Source of the DNA: Caryophanales bacterium UBA3375
Lineage (GTDB): Bacteria; Bacillota_I; Bacilli_A; UBA3375
DNA: 39,776 nucleotides
Assembly: GCA_002359095.1 (NCBI GenBank)
Contig: DEQD01000032.1
Location: forward strand, 1-39,776
Direction: 5' to 3'
In this document: piece after piece, positions 18,304 through 27,100 of the stretch
Numbering within the stretch: the stretch's first letter is position 1
Layout: each line of letters opens with the position of its first letter
Notes under the pieces: model-generated
Databases searched by the model: none
What the model saw: only the letters and a program-made list of their open reading frames with translations
What the model was told of the DNA's origin: nothing
Position numbers and translations under genes: made by a program

Positions 18304-19387
18304 TTACTGTTTAGGGTGTGGAATTAAAAAACAAAACACAAACAAAAATAACCCCGGTTATTCTAGAAATATAAATAACGAATTGTGTGATCGTTGTTAC
18401 CAACTAAAACATAGAAATGTAGAGTTTGATAAGTTAATTGATGAAAACTATTATTACGATGTTGTAGAAAAAGTAATTAGTTCATATGAAACAGTTATTT
18501 TAGTTGTGGATGTCTGTAATATTAATGCAAGTATTAATGATAGATTAAGAGCATTAATTAAAAATAAAAAAGTTTTTTTAATTGCTAATAAAGTAGATAT
18601 TATTCCGCAAGTTATTAGACCGACGAAAGTACTTAACTGGTTAGAAAAAGTACTAGATTTAAACTTTATTGATATTTTATTAGTTTCTACTTATAAAAAA
18701 TTAAATATTGATGAAATTATATATTCATTACATGAAGAAAAAATAAAAGAGATACCAATTATTGGTATGACTAATGTTGGTAAGAGTAGTTTAGTTAATG
18801 CTTTAATTAAAAGTAAATATCCAAATGAAGAAACAAATATTATCTCATCACCATATTCAGGAACAACACTAGATGAAATTAAAGTTGAAGTTGATGGAAT
18901 TACATTTATTGATACACCAGGTATTGTAAATAATTTAAACGTTCAAAACATATTAAAAAAAGATAGTTTGAAATTAGTAGTCCCTAAAAACGAATATAGA
19001 CAAAGAACGTATCAAATGAATGTAGGTAATTCAATCCTAATTTCTTCACTTGTTGAATTAGACTTTGTTAAAGGTGAACGTGTTTCTTGTTCGGTTTTTG
19101 TAAGTGATAATGTCAATATTCATCGTTTTAAAACAGATAAAAAAGAAGAGATTAGGTCAAAACATTTATTTACACAATTTTTAAGTATTCCAAGTATCGA
19201 AGAAAAAGATTTATTTGATAACTTTAAAGAAATTATATTAAATATTAGTAAAGATAAAATGTTACTTATTGATGGACTTGGATGGGTAACATTTAATAAT
19301 AAAAAAGATATTGAATTCAAATTAATAATTCCAAGTAATGTTGGATATCAATTGGTTGATTCTTTATTTAAGGAAGATATATGTTAG
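18296..19387 (+). CDS. yqeH: Ribosome biogenesis GTPase YqeH (circularly permuted)
   Basis: YqeH is needed for 30S subunit assembly. I choose ATG 18296 (363 residues) because AAGGAA lies upstream and the zinc finger then starts the protein: Cys5, Cys8, Cys31 and Cys34. The GTPase motifs appear in permuted order: G4 ANKVD, then G5-like STYKK, then G1 GMTNVGKSSLVN and G3 DTPGI. A C-terminal region with WVTFNN closes it. The aroE gene found after yqeH in Bacillus is absent, and yhbY follows with a seven-base overlap. Confidence 0.95.
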   Translation: MSSYCLGCGIKKQNTNKNNPGYSRNINNELCDRCYQLKHRNVEFDKLIDENYYYDVVEKVISSYETVILVVDVCNINASINDRLRALIKNKKVFLIANKVDIIPQVIRPTKVLNWLEKVLDLNFIDILLVSTYKKLNIDEIIYSLHEEKIKEIPIIGMTNVGKSSLVNALIKSKYPNEETNIISSPYSGTTLDEIKVEVDGITFIDTPGIVNNLNVQNILKKDSLKLVVPKNEYRQRTYQMNVGNSILISSLVELDFVKGERVSCSVFVSDNVNIHRFKTDKKEEIRSKHLFTQFLSIPSIEEKDLFDNFKEIILNISKDKMLLIDGLGWVTFNNKKDIEFKLIIPSNVGYQLVDSLFKEDIC

Positions 19388-19695
19388 ATAGTAAGAAAAG
19401 ACAAGAATTAAGAAGTCAAGCTCAACAATTAAGAGCTAAAGTTCAAATTGGTCATAATGGATTAACTGATGCTGTAATTAATAATATTAAAGAAATGTTT
19501 AATACAACTGAGTTAATTAAAATTAAAGTTAATCGTGAAGATAATAGTGATAAGACGATTGTAAAAGAATATGCTAATACTATTAGTAAAGAAACAAAAT
19601 GTGAGATAGTTTATATTATTGGTACAAGTATTATTGTTAATAAATATAATGATAAGTTACATAAAAAAGAAGTTAAAAGAAAAAGTAGACGATAA
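19381..19695 (+). CDS. yhbY: YhbY-family RNA-binding protein (CRM domain)
   Basis: This 104-residue protein has the CRM fold found in ribosome-assembly and intron-splicing factors. It shows LRSQAQQLRAKVQIGHNGLTDAVINNI, truncated here to its key part QIGHNGLTDAVI, followed by ELIKIKVNRED and a basic tail. AAGGAAG lies before ATG. It is the B. subtilis YqeI equivalent and keeps the yqeG-yqeH-yhbY order. Confidence 0.92.
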   Translation: MLDSKKRQELRSQAQQLRAKVQIGHNGLTDAVINNIKEMFNTTELIKIKVNREDNSDKTIVKEYANTISKETKCEIVYIIGTSIIVNKYNDKLHKKEVKRKSRR

Positions 19696-20194
19696 ATTAT
19701 ATAACCATATTATTGGAGTAAGTAATACTTGTAAACGATTAGCATACTATTATGGTGTTGATCCTTATCTTTGTGAAATAGCAGGACTGATGCATGATTA
19801 CAACAAACAAGATAAGTTAACATATAATGATATTAAAGAAGAAGATAAATACGATTACTTAGAAACTGCTCCAGCCGTTTGGCATGGATATGTTGCTAGT
19901 TATGAAATTGTTGATGAATTTAAATTTAACAATCAAGATGTAATTGAAGCAATTAAATATCATACAACAAGTAAAAAAGATTTATGTGATGTTGGTAAAA
20001 TATTATATATAGCAGATACAATCGAACCTAATAGAAATTTTAGTCAGGTAGAATATTTGCGATTAGTAGAAAAAGATTTAGATACTCATTATAAAAAAGT
20101 ATTAAATCATTGTGTTAACTTTTTAAAACAAAAAGAAATAGAAATTGGACCAAAAACACAAGATGCTTTTGATCAAGTAAATGAGGAAAAATGA
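19649..20194 (+). CDS. yqeK: YqeK-family HD-domain hydrolase
   Basis: YqeK enzymes hydrolyse diadenosine tetraphosphate symmetrically and so control this stress nucleotide. The 181-residue protein has the HD ligands spread as LYNHIIGV, AGLMHDYNKQ, VWHGYVAS, IKYHTT and YIADTIEPNR. The first plausible start is ATG 19649, which lies inside yhbY (47-base overlap) and has no clear Shine-Dalgarno site, so the start is uncertain and coupling is likely. In Bacillus nadD lies between yhbY and yqeK and rsfS follows; both are absent here. The stop overlaps the ATPase start (ATGA). Confidence 0.88.
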   Translation: MISYIKKKLKEKVDDKLYNHIIGVSNTCKRLAYYYGVDPYLCEIAGLMHDYNKQDKLTYNDIKEEDKYDYLETAPAVWHGYVASYEIVDEFKFNNQDVIEAIKYHTTSKKDLCDVGKILYIADTIEPNRNFSQVEYLRLVEKDLDTHYKKVLNHCVNFLKQKEIEIGPKTQDAFDQVNEEK

Positions 20195-22509
20195 AACAAA
20201 ATAATTTAACAGGTCTAAGTGATAAAGAAGTAGAAATAAGAATTAAAGAAGGTAAAACTAATAAGTTTAATGATGAAGTAGGTAAAAGTTATAAAGATAT
20301 AATTAAAGATAATATCTTTACATTATTTAACTTAATTAATTTAGTTTTAGCTATTTTAGTTTTAATAACAGGTCAATTACAAAACATGTTATTTATCTTT
20401 ATCATTATTACTAATATCTTTATTGGTACTATCCAAGAAATTAGAAGTAAAAAAGTACTTGATAGATTATCTTTAGTTTCTAAGGGTAATTATCAAGTAC
20501 TTAGAAATAACGAAGTTAAAAAAATCGATGATGATGACATCGTAGTTGATGATATTGTTATCCTACAAACTGGTCAACAAATCCCTTGTGACTTAGAAGT
20601 AGTCTCAGGGTTTGTTGAAGTTAATGAATCCCTAATTACTGGAGAAAGTAAAACGATAAAAAAAGAAGAAGGAGATAATCTTTGTTCAGGTAGTTTTATT
20701 GTTTGTGGTAAGTGTTATGCTAGAGCTACTAAAGTAGGAAGTGAAGCTTATGTAAATACATTGCTTGCTAAAATTAAAAAGAATAAAAAACATTCTTCAG
20801 AAATGATGGATTCATTAAATAAAATATTAAAGTTTGTTGGAATTATAATTATTCCAATTGGTATTCTATTATTTTTTAAACAATATTTTATTAGTAATCT
20901 AACTTGGCAAAATGCTATTATTGCTACAGTTGCTGCATTAATAGGTATGATTCCTGAAGGAGTAATTTTACTAACGAGTGTGACTTTAGCTTTATCTACA
21001 ATCCGACTAGCTAAAAAAAATACATTGGTTCAAGAATTATTTTGTATTGAAACACTAGCAAGAGTAGATACAATTTGTTGTGATAAAACAGGAACTATTA
21101 CTAAAGGAGAAATGGAAGTAGTTGATGTTATCAAGCTAAATGAAAGTGTTGATAATATTAAATCAATATTAAAAACAATGTTTGATGATTTAGAAGATAA
21201 CAATCCAACTGCAAGTGCAATTAGAAGTTATTCTAAATCTAGTAACAAATTAGATTTAGAATTAATTAAAACACAACCGTTTTCTTCAGATATAAAATGT
21301 AGTGGTGTTACATATAAAGATAAAGAATATGTAATAGGAGCTTATAGTTTTATAACAGATAAACAAGATCATAAAATATTAGATATTATAAATAAACAAA
21401 CAGCTTTAGGAAAACGTGTTGTTGTCTTAGCTGAAGTTAGTAATACTTTTAATCCTTTAGGTTTAATAGTACTTAATGATCCAATAAGAGAAGATGCTAA
21501 AGAAACACTAGAGTATTTTTATAACCAAGGTGTAAATGTTAAAGTTATAAGTGGTGATGATGTTTTAACTGTAAAATATATCGCTAATCAAGCAGGAGTT
21601 AAAGATAGTGATAAAGCAATTGATGCTACAACACTAAAAACAAAAGAAGATATCTTTAACGCTGTTAAAGATAACAATGTTTTTGGTCGTGTAACACCAG
21701 AACAAAAAGAGATGATGGTTGAATGTTTACAAGAACAAGGTCATAAAACAGCTATGACAGGTGATGGTGTTAATGATGTACTAGCATTAAAAAAAGCTGA
21801 TTGTTCAATTGCTATGGGTAATGGTAGTGAAGCAACCAAAAACATTGCTAACTTAGTATTACTTGATTCAAATTTTGCTCATATGCCTGAAATTGTTCAT
21901 GAAGGTAGAAGAGTAATTAATAATATCCAAAGAACAACTTCCTTGTTTTTAGTTAAAACTGTGTTTTCGATGATACTTTCAGTTTTAGCAATCTTTGTTT
22001 TAAAATATTATCCTTTTCAACCAATTCAATTATCATTAGTATCAGGATTAGCTATTGGAATTCCATCATACATTCTTTCACTAGAAAATAATCCACAACC
22101 GATTAATAAAGGATTTTTAAGAAATGTATTATATAGATCAATTCCAAGTGGTGTTAGTGCGATAGTATTAATTGTTTGTTTATATGCAATTAACATTATC
22201 TTTAATCTTAATTTTTCTCAATTAGTAATATCAACAATGTCAACGTTAATATTAGCTAGTTGTTTATATAATACTTTATATAAATTATGTATTCCGTTTA
22301 ATAAATTAAGATTATTTGTTTTTGGTGGAAGTATAATTTGTTTTAGTTTATTAGTTTTATTTGTGATGAGTATTAATTTAACTAATCCAATCTTTGTATC
22401 ACTAAATATAGTACAATTGCTAGTATTATTAGGATTAATAATAATGGTAATGCCTTTACAAAAAGTATTAGAAAAAGTGTATAATAGTACAAGATTTAAA
22501 AAGGAGTAA
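20191..22509 (+). CDS. Cation-transporting P-type ATPase (CtpE-like)
   Basis: This 772-residue P-type ATPase has TGES (actuator), the phosphorylation motif DKTGT (Asp298), TGDGVNDVLALKKAD and a membrane helix 4 motif IPEGV. The PEG(V/L) motif and the compact length point to the CtpE/Exp7-like group found in Actinobacteria and Firmicutes, in which calcium has been proposed as substrate for some members. There is no N-terminal heavy-metal domain and no CPC motif, so copper or zinc export is unlikely. It overlaps yqeK by four bases. The ion specificity is an inference. Confidence 0.9.
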   Translation: MKQNNLTGLSDKEVEIRIKEGKTNKFNDEVGKSYKDIIKDNIFTLFNLINLVLAILVLITGQLQNMLFIFIIITNIFIGTIQEIRSKKVLDRLSLVSKGNYQVLRNNEVKKIDDDDIVVDDIVILQTGQQIPCDLEVVSGFVEVNESLITGESKTIKKEEGDNLCSGSFIVCGKCYARATKVGSEAYVNTLLAKIKKNKKHSSEMMDSLNKILKFVGIIIIPIGILLFFKQYFISNLTWQNAIIATVAALIGMIPEGVILLTSVTLALSTIRLAKKNTLVQELFCIETLARVDTICCDKTGTITKGEMEVVDVIKLNESVDNIKSILKTMFDDLEDNNPTASAIRSYSKSSNKLDLELIKTQPFSSDIKCSGVTYKDKEYVIGAYSFITDKQDHKILDIINKQTALGKRVVVLAEVSNTFNPLGLIVLNDPIREDAKETLEYFYNQGVNVKVISGDDVLTVKYIANQAGVKDSDKAIDATTLKTKEDIFNAVKDNNVFGRVTPEQKEMMVECLQEQGHKTAMTGDGVNDVLALKKADCSIAMGNGSEATKNIANLVLLDSNFAHMPEIVHEGRRVINNIQRTTSLFLVKTVFSMILSVLAIFVLKYYPFQPIQLSLVSGLAIGIPSYILSLENNPQPINKGFLRNVLYRSIPSGVSAIVLIVCLYAINIIFNLNFSQLVISTMSTLILASCLYNTLYKLCIPFNKLRLFVFGGSIICFSLLVLFVMSINLTNPIFVSLNIVQLLVLLGLIIMVMPLQKVLEKVYNSTRFKKE

Positions 22510-22511
22510 GT

Positions 22512-23054
22512 ATGTTTTCAAGAATTAGTATTTGGAAACCAACACTAATTACAGCTTTAATTTATTGTGTAATAGGTTTATGTATTATTGTTAAACCAGA
22601 TGCATTTTCAAATTATATTTTAAAGCTAATGGGGATACTTGGTATCTTTTATGGAGGGTATAGTTTCTTGCGTTATTTTTATGAATATAAAAATGAAGAT
22701 GCAAATATTTTAGATATTGCTATTGGAGTTATTGTTTTTGTTTTAGGAGTGTTTTTAATTTTTGTTCCAGAAAAAGCATTAACAACAATGATGTTTTTAG
22801 CAGGTATTTATTTAGTAATAGATGGAGTGATTAAGATCCCTTATGCAATTAATGTGGCAAAGACAATTAATAACTCGTTATTATTAGTAATAATTACTGC
22901 GTTATTACCTATTGTTTTAGGTGTTATAATTATGTCAATTAGTTATACATTCTATCAAAATGTTGTTTGGATGTTTGGTTTATGCTTGTTATTAACAGGA
23001 ATGATGGATTTATTTAGTATTTATCAATTAAACAAACTTAAAAAAGAGGAGTAA
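22512..23054 (+). CDS. DUF308/HdeD-like small membrane protein
   Basis: This 180-residue protein has about six hydrophobic helices in three similar pairs, each with a glycine-rich turn (GILGIFYGGYSFL, LAGIYLVIDGVIK, GLCLLLTGMMDLFS). This internal repeat is typical of the DUF308/HdeD family. In E. coli HdeD is linked to acid resistance, but most members have no known function. It lies two bases after the P-type ATPase and two bases before the symporter, so all three are surely one transcription unit. Confidence 0.78.
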   Translation: MFSRISIWKPTLITALIYCVIGLCIIVKPDAFSNYILKLMGILGIFYGGYSFLRYFYEYKNEDANILDIAIGVIVFVLGVFLIFVPEKALTTMMFLAGIYLVIDGVIKIPYAINVAKTINNSLLLVIITALLPIVLGVIIMSISYTFYQNVVWMFGLCLLLTGMMDLFSIYQLNKLKKEE

Positions 23055-23056
23055 AT

Positions 23057-24457
23057 ATGGAAGGTGTTAGTTTAATTCAATGGTTAACAGATATTGTAAA
23101 TAAAACGCAAAACTTTTTATTTACATATGTGCTAATTGCTCTGTTATTAATAGTAGGTTTATACTTTACTATTAGAAGTGGAGTAGTACAACTAACATTA
23201 TTAAAAGATGGTTTTAAAGCTTTAATGGATAAAAAAGGTGTTGATAAACATGAGGTTTCGTCTTTCCAATCACTTATGATATCAACAGCTTCACGAGTTG
23301 GTACAGGTAATATAGCCGGTGTTGCGACAGCAATCATGATTGGAGGTCCTGGTGCTGTGTTTTGGATGTGGATCATTGCTTTAATCGGATCGGCTTCAGC
23401 ATTTGTTGAATCAACACTAGCTCAAGTGTATAAGCAAAAAGAAGGAAATATCTTTATTGGTGGTCCTGCTTATTATATTAAGAATGCGTTAGGAAATAAA
23501 ACAATGGCTGTTTTATTTGCTATTGCGTTAATCTTATGTTTTGGTGTTGGATTTAATGGTTTACAATCTTTTAACATCGCTAGTTCTTTATCAACATTTC
23601 ATGAAGGAATGGAAACTAAAGTTATTGTTGGTATTGTTTTAGCAGTATTATCAGGTATTGTAATTTTTGGTGGGATTCATCGTGTTGGTGTTATTTCATC
23701 AATTGTCGTACCGATTATGGCAGGTATTTATATTCTACTTGGTTTATATGTAATTATTACTAATATAAATTTAGTTCCAGGTGTTATGTCTAGTATTTTT
23801 AATCAAGCGTTATCACTACAAGCATTTGCTTCAGGAGCACTAGGAGCTGCAATTATGCAAGGTGTTAAGCGAGGTTTATTTTCTAACGAAGCAGGGATGG
23901 GTTCAAGTCCTAATGCTGCCGCTAGTGCTGATGTAACTCATCCGGTTAAACAAGGTTTGGCACAAGTGATTTCGGTATTTATTGACACATTACTTATTTG
24001 TACTACTAGTGCGGCATTTGTATTACTAAGTAACGGTGCTAGTGGAGATGATGGAATTAAATTAATTCAAGATGCATTCTTATTACAATTTGGAGATATA
24101 GGTATTTACTTTATTACTATAGCTGTTATTTTATTTGCTTTTACTTCAATTATTGGTAATTATTCTTATATAGAATCTAACTTCTTATTTATGTGTGATT
24201 CTAAAAAAGCATTAAACATCTTTAGGGTTATTTGTTTAGTTCCAATTATTTTTGGTGCTTTAATTGAAATGGATTTAGCTTGGGCGTTAGCTGATCTATT
24301 TATGGGGATTATGGCACTTATTAATATTTGGGCAATTGTTAGTTTATCTAAAATAGCATTTATTTGTTTAAAAGATTATAAAGAACAACGAGCTAAAAAA
24401 ATAGATCCAACTTTTGATCCAAAAACTCTTGGAATTAAAAATACAAAAGCGTGGTAA
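23057..24457 (+). CDS. Alanine or glycine:cation symporter (AGCS family)
   Basis: AGCS proteins import alanine or glycine with sodium or protons. The 466-residue protein shows the family signatures ASRVGTGNIAGVATAI, GGPGAVFWMWIIALIG and RGLFSNEAGMGSSPNAAA, and has about ten membrane spans. AGGAG precedes the ATG. Placed after dacA, which releases D-alanine outside the cell, it could also help recover alanine, but that link is speculative. Confidence 0.95.
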   Translation: MEGVSLIQWLTDIVNKTQNFLFTYVLIALLLIVGLYFTIRSGVVQLTLLKDGFKALMDKKGVDKHEVSSFQSLMISTASRVGTGNIAGVATAIMIGGPGAVFWMWIIALIGSASAFVESTLAQVYKQKEGNIFIGGPAYYIKNALGNKTMAVLFAIALILCFGVGFNGLQSFNIASSLSTFHEGMETKVIVGIVLAVLSGIVIFGGIHRVGVISSIVVPIMAGIYILLGLYVIITNINLVPGVMSSIFNQALSLQAFASGALGAAIMQGVKRGLFSNEAGMGSSPNAAASADVTHPVKQGLAQVISVFIDTLLICTTSAAFVLLSNGASGDDGIKLIQDAFLLQFGDIGIYFITIAVILFAFTSIIGNYSYIESNFLFMCDSKKALNIFRVICLVPIIFGALIEMDLAWALADLFMGIMALINIWAIVSLSKIAFICLKDYKEQRAKKIDPTFDPKTLGIKNTKAW

Positions 24458-24486
24458 AGTAGTATAATATATATGTAGGGGGAAAA

Positions 24487-25302
24487 ATGGAATTTAATGA
24501 TTTTAATGTACAAACAAATAATTATAATACATATGCTCCACGATTTAGTTTTAGTGGTGTAGCTATTAAAAGTTTAATGGGGCTGTTACTAATAGCTGTA
24601 ATTGTGTGTGGTTATTTATTTACAGGTTTTTCTTTATTAAGAACTCTTCCAACGTTTGGAGCTTTATTATTTTTATTCGGACTTACGTTCTTACAAAACT
24701 TTTTTTCTAAGAAAGTGGAAACTTCTGAAAATAAATTAGGTTTTTGGTTAGGGGCAGTTATTTGTCAAGGTATCTTTATTGCTGAATTTGTTAATCAATT
24801 AATCATGATTATGGCGATTCAATCAAATGATACCTTAGCAACAATTGGTTCATTACCTGCTATTTTATTCTTAGCAGTTGGAGGAACATTTGCTCTAGCA
24901 ATTGCTGGTATTTTAACATTACCTTACTTGTTAAAAAGAGCAGAAAAAACACTAAGTTTTTTGAATGTGTTTATGCGTGTTGCAACAACATTCATAATTA
25001 TTATGGCAGTTATTAGTTTAGTAGGAGTATTATTTTCTTTATTTGGTGGTAACGTTGTTTCAAATTTTGTATTTGAAATGTTTTATGGTGCTAATTTTTT
25101 ATCTATTGCTATAGCTGTTATTTACTTATTAATCTCTTGTGGAATGTTTGTAATGAGTTTAATGGCTATTGCATTATTAAAAGATCAAGGTAAAAGCGAA
25201 GAATGGTCTGCTTCTTTATTAATTGTAGAGATTATTTCATTAATGTTTTATTATTTATTTAATATCTTAATCCAAATCTTTACATCATCTGATAATGATT
25301 AA
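24487..25302 (+). CDS. Multi-pass membrane protein, weak Bax inhibitor-1-like layout
   Basis: This 271-residue protein has a short polar N-terminus and about seven hydrophobic segments, and ends with a polar tail (SSDND). The overall layout and the end (SLLIVEIISLMFYYLF... IQIF) recall bacterial Bax inhibitor-1 family proteins, but I see no diagnostic motif, so the family assignment is weak. A TATAAT sits just upstream (about 24467) and AGGGGG lies four bases before ATG, so it may have its own promoter. A strong terminator follows. Confidence 0.75.
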   Translation: MEFNDFNVQTNNYNTYAPRFSFSGVAIKSLMGLLLIAVIVCGYLFTGFSLLRTLPTFGALLFLFGLTFLQNFFSKKVETSENKLGFWLGAVICQGIFIAEFVNQLIMIMAIQSNDTLATIGSLPAILFLAVGGTFALAIAGILTLPYLLKRAEKTLSFLNVFMRVATTFIIIMAVISLVGVLFSLFGGNVVSNFVFEMFYGANFLSIAIAVIYLLISCGMFVMSLMAIALLKDQGKSEEWSASLLIVEIISLMFYYLFNILIQIFTSSDND

Positions 25303-25307
25303 TTTTT

Positions 25308-25336
25308 AAGGAGTCTTTTAGACTCTTTTATTTTTT
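25308..25336 (+). terminator. Rho-independent terminator
   Basis: GAGTCT (25311-25316), loop TTT, AGACTC (25320-25325), with flanking AA/TT extension and a TTTTATTTTTT tail. It closes the long right-arm transcription unit. Confidence 0.85.
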
Positions 25337-25353
25337 CACTGGTAAATTTTAGT
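25331..25353. repeat. Short inverted repeat GGTAAA...TTTACC
   Basis: GGTAAA and TTTACC flank an 11-base AT-rich centre just after the terminator and 20 bases before the larger inverted repeat. It may be an accessory operator or only chance in AT-rich sequence. Confidence 0.3.
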
Positions 25354-25369
25354 TAATTTTACCAACAAA

Positions 25370-25407
25370 ATCACAAATTATTTTTACACAACAAAATAAT
25401 TTGTGAT
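25370..25407. promoter_or_regulatory. 15-bp perfect inverted repeat overlapping promoter (candidate operator)
   Basis: ATCACAAATTATTTT (25370-25384) is followed by the 8-base loop TACACAAC and then AAAATAATTTGTGAT (25393-25407). A plausible -35 TTTACA (25383-25388) lies across the left arm and loop. An extended -10 TGATATATT (25404-25412) overlaps the right arm end. A bound repressor would block transcription of the lipoprotein gene. There is no T-tract after it, so it is not a terminator. Confidence 0.7.
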
Positions 25408-25441
25408 ATATTATAGATAATAAAAAAATTTGAGGAGTTTG

Positions 25442-26524
25442 ATGAAAAAGTTAGTTAGTATTTTATCAGTATTCTTACTAATCTTTGGTTTATCAGGATG
25501 TGGTAGCTCAAGTAATGATGCTTGTAGTGCTGGAGAAGTTGAAGTAGTATTAGTAACAGATACTGGTGGGGTTAATGATAAATCTTTTAACCAAGGAACT
25601 TGGGAAGGTTTACAAGATGCGTGTAGTGAATTAGGAATTGGAGCAAGTTACATTGAAACACAATCAGAAGCTGATTTAGAAGGAAACCTACGTCAGGCAG
25701 CACAACAAGCACCTATTGTTGTTGCTTCTGGGTTCTTATTTGAAAAAGCTATAGGAAAAATTGCTCAAGAGTTTCCAGATACAAACTTTGTTATTATTGA
25801 TGGACAACCAACAGATGAAAATGGTAATCCATTAGAGTTAGATAACGTTAATGCTTACTTCTTTAATGAAGAAGAAGCAGGATACTTAGTAGGTTATATT
25901 GCTGCTAAGACAAGTGAAACTAAAAAAATCGGATTTATTGGTGGTTTAGAAATTCCATCAGTACAAAAATTCGGATGGGGATATGTACAAGGTGCTCAAG
26001 CAGCTGACCCTAACGTTGAAGTTGCTTATGAGTACACTAATTCTTTCTCTGATACTGCTAAAGGTAAAACAACAGCTAAAACAATGTTTGCAGCAGGTTG
26101 TGATGTTATCTTTACAGCAGCAGGTGGGGTTAATAATGGTGCAGTAGAAGCAGCAATTGAAGAAACATCTACAAACCCTAATGTTAAAATCATTGGTGTT
26201 GACCGTGATATGTATGAAGATGGAATTTATGGTGCTAGTAATGAATCTGTTATCTTAACATCTGCGATTAAGAAAACAGGTAAAGTTGCTCTTGATGCTG
26301 TTAAAGGAATCAAAGCAGGTGAAGATTTACCAGCAGTTAGTAACTTAAGTGTTGTTGATGGATATGTTGGTCTTCCTGAAACTAATCCAAACTTAGAAGG
26401 TCAAGAAGATTTAATTAAAGAAGCTCAAGCGAGTTTAGAACAAACGCTAAACGGTGATGGAGTTAAATCAACAAAAGATGAAGTTGTTTCAATAGTTACT
26501 ATTAAAATAAATGGTAGTCTTTAA
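25442..26524 (+). CDS. Bmp/PnrA-family substrate-binding lipoprotein
   Basis: This is an extracytoplasmic binding protein of the basic-membrane-protein (PnrA/Med) family, whose studied members bind purine nucleosides for an ABC importer. The 360-residue protein has a lipobox LSGC with Cys20 as the lipidation site. The family opening VTDTGGVNDKSFNQGTWEGL follows, with later GFIGG and IGVDRDMYE segments. The start ATG 25442 follows AGGAG by four bases; an in-frame TTG at 25430 precedes the site. No permease or ATPase gene is next to it, so its transporter must be elsewhere. Transcription is probably controlled by the inverted repeat. Confidence 0.93.
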   Translation: MKKLVSILSVFLLIFGLSGCGSSSNDACSAGEVEVVLVTDTGGVNDKSFNQGTWEGLQDACSELGIGASYIETQSEADLEGNLRQAAQQAPIVVASGFLFEKAIGKIAQEFPDTNFVIIDGQPTDENGNPLELDNVNAYFFNEEEAGYLVGYIAAKTSETKKIGFIGGLEIPSVQKFGWGYVQGAQAADPNVEVAYEYTNSFSDTAKGKTTAKTMFAAGCDVIFTAAGGVNNGAVEAAIEETSTNPNVKIIGVDRDMYEDGIYGASNESVILTSAIKKTGKVALDAVKGIKAGEDLPAVSNLSVVDGYVGLPETNPNLEGQEDLIKEAQASLEQTLNGDGVKSTKDEVVSIVTIKINGSL

Positions 26525-26547
26525 AAAGAGCCCGTAAGGGCTTTTTT
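26525..26547 (+). terminator. Rho-independent terminator after lipoprotein gene
   Basis: GAGCCC, tetraloop GTAA, GGGCTT and a T6 run. The GC-rich stem stands out in this AT-rich window, and the A-rich stretch before it extends the pairing. Confidence 0.93.
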
Positions 26548-26560
26548 AAATTGAGGATAT

Positions 26561-27100
26561 ATGAATTGGTTTTTATTTAAAGAGTTTTTAGTAATAGGAA
26601 TGACAACGTTTGGTGGTGGTAGTAGTGTTGTTCCTGTCGCACATCAACATTTAGTTGAAAAGAAACAAGTAATTAAAGAAGAAGAGTTTTTAGAAATAGT
26701 TACAGTAGCAAACCTACTACCAGGGCCTTCTATGGTGGAGATAGCAGGAGGAATAGGTTATCGTTTAGCAGGACCGATTGGAGCAGTAATATCAGCTCTT
26801 AGTATTAGTTTGCCGGCAATGATTTTATTTGTGTTGTGTGCTGTATTGTTATTTGATAATATTGATCCTGAAATAATGGATAAAATAGTATTACCAACAA
26901 GTATCATCTTTGCTGGTAGTATGTTTGTTTTAAGTTTTAATATGGGAAAGAGTAATGGATTTAGTCTACCATCATTATTTGGAATAATACTAACAACAAT
27001 CTTAATTGTTGTTTGTGATATCTCTCCAGTACTTATAATGCTTGTTACAATAGCCGGAGTTGTAATTAAGTATATGGTGAAAAAATGGTTCTTTTCTTAA
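26561..27100 (+). CDS. CHR-family (chromate transporter-like) protein, half 1
   Basis: This 179-residue membrane protein corresponds to one half of a CHR transporter. The family marks are FGGGSSVVP near the N-terminus and ANLLPGPSMVEIAGGIGYRLAG. CHR proteins were named for chromate export, but the physiological substrate of the short paired forms is mostly unknown. GAGGA precedes ATG. It overlaps the second half by 16 bases, so the two are probably made in equal amounts and assemble together. Confidence 0.88.
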   Translation: MNWFLFKEFLVIGMTTFGGGSSVVPVAHQHLVEKKQVIKEEEFLEIVTVANLLPGPSMVEIAGGIGYRLAGPIGAVISALSISLPAMILFVLCAVLLFDNIDPEIMDKIVLPTSIIFAGSMFVLSFNMGKSNGFSLPSLFGIILTTILIVVCDISPVLIMLVTIAGVVIKYMVKKWFFS

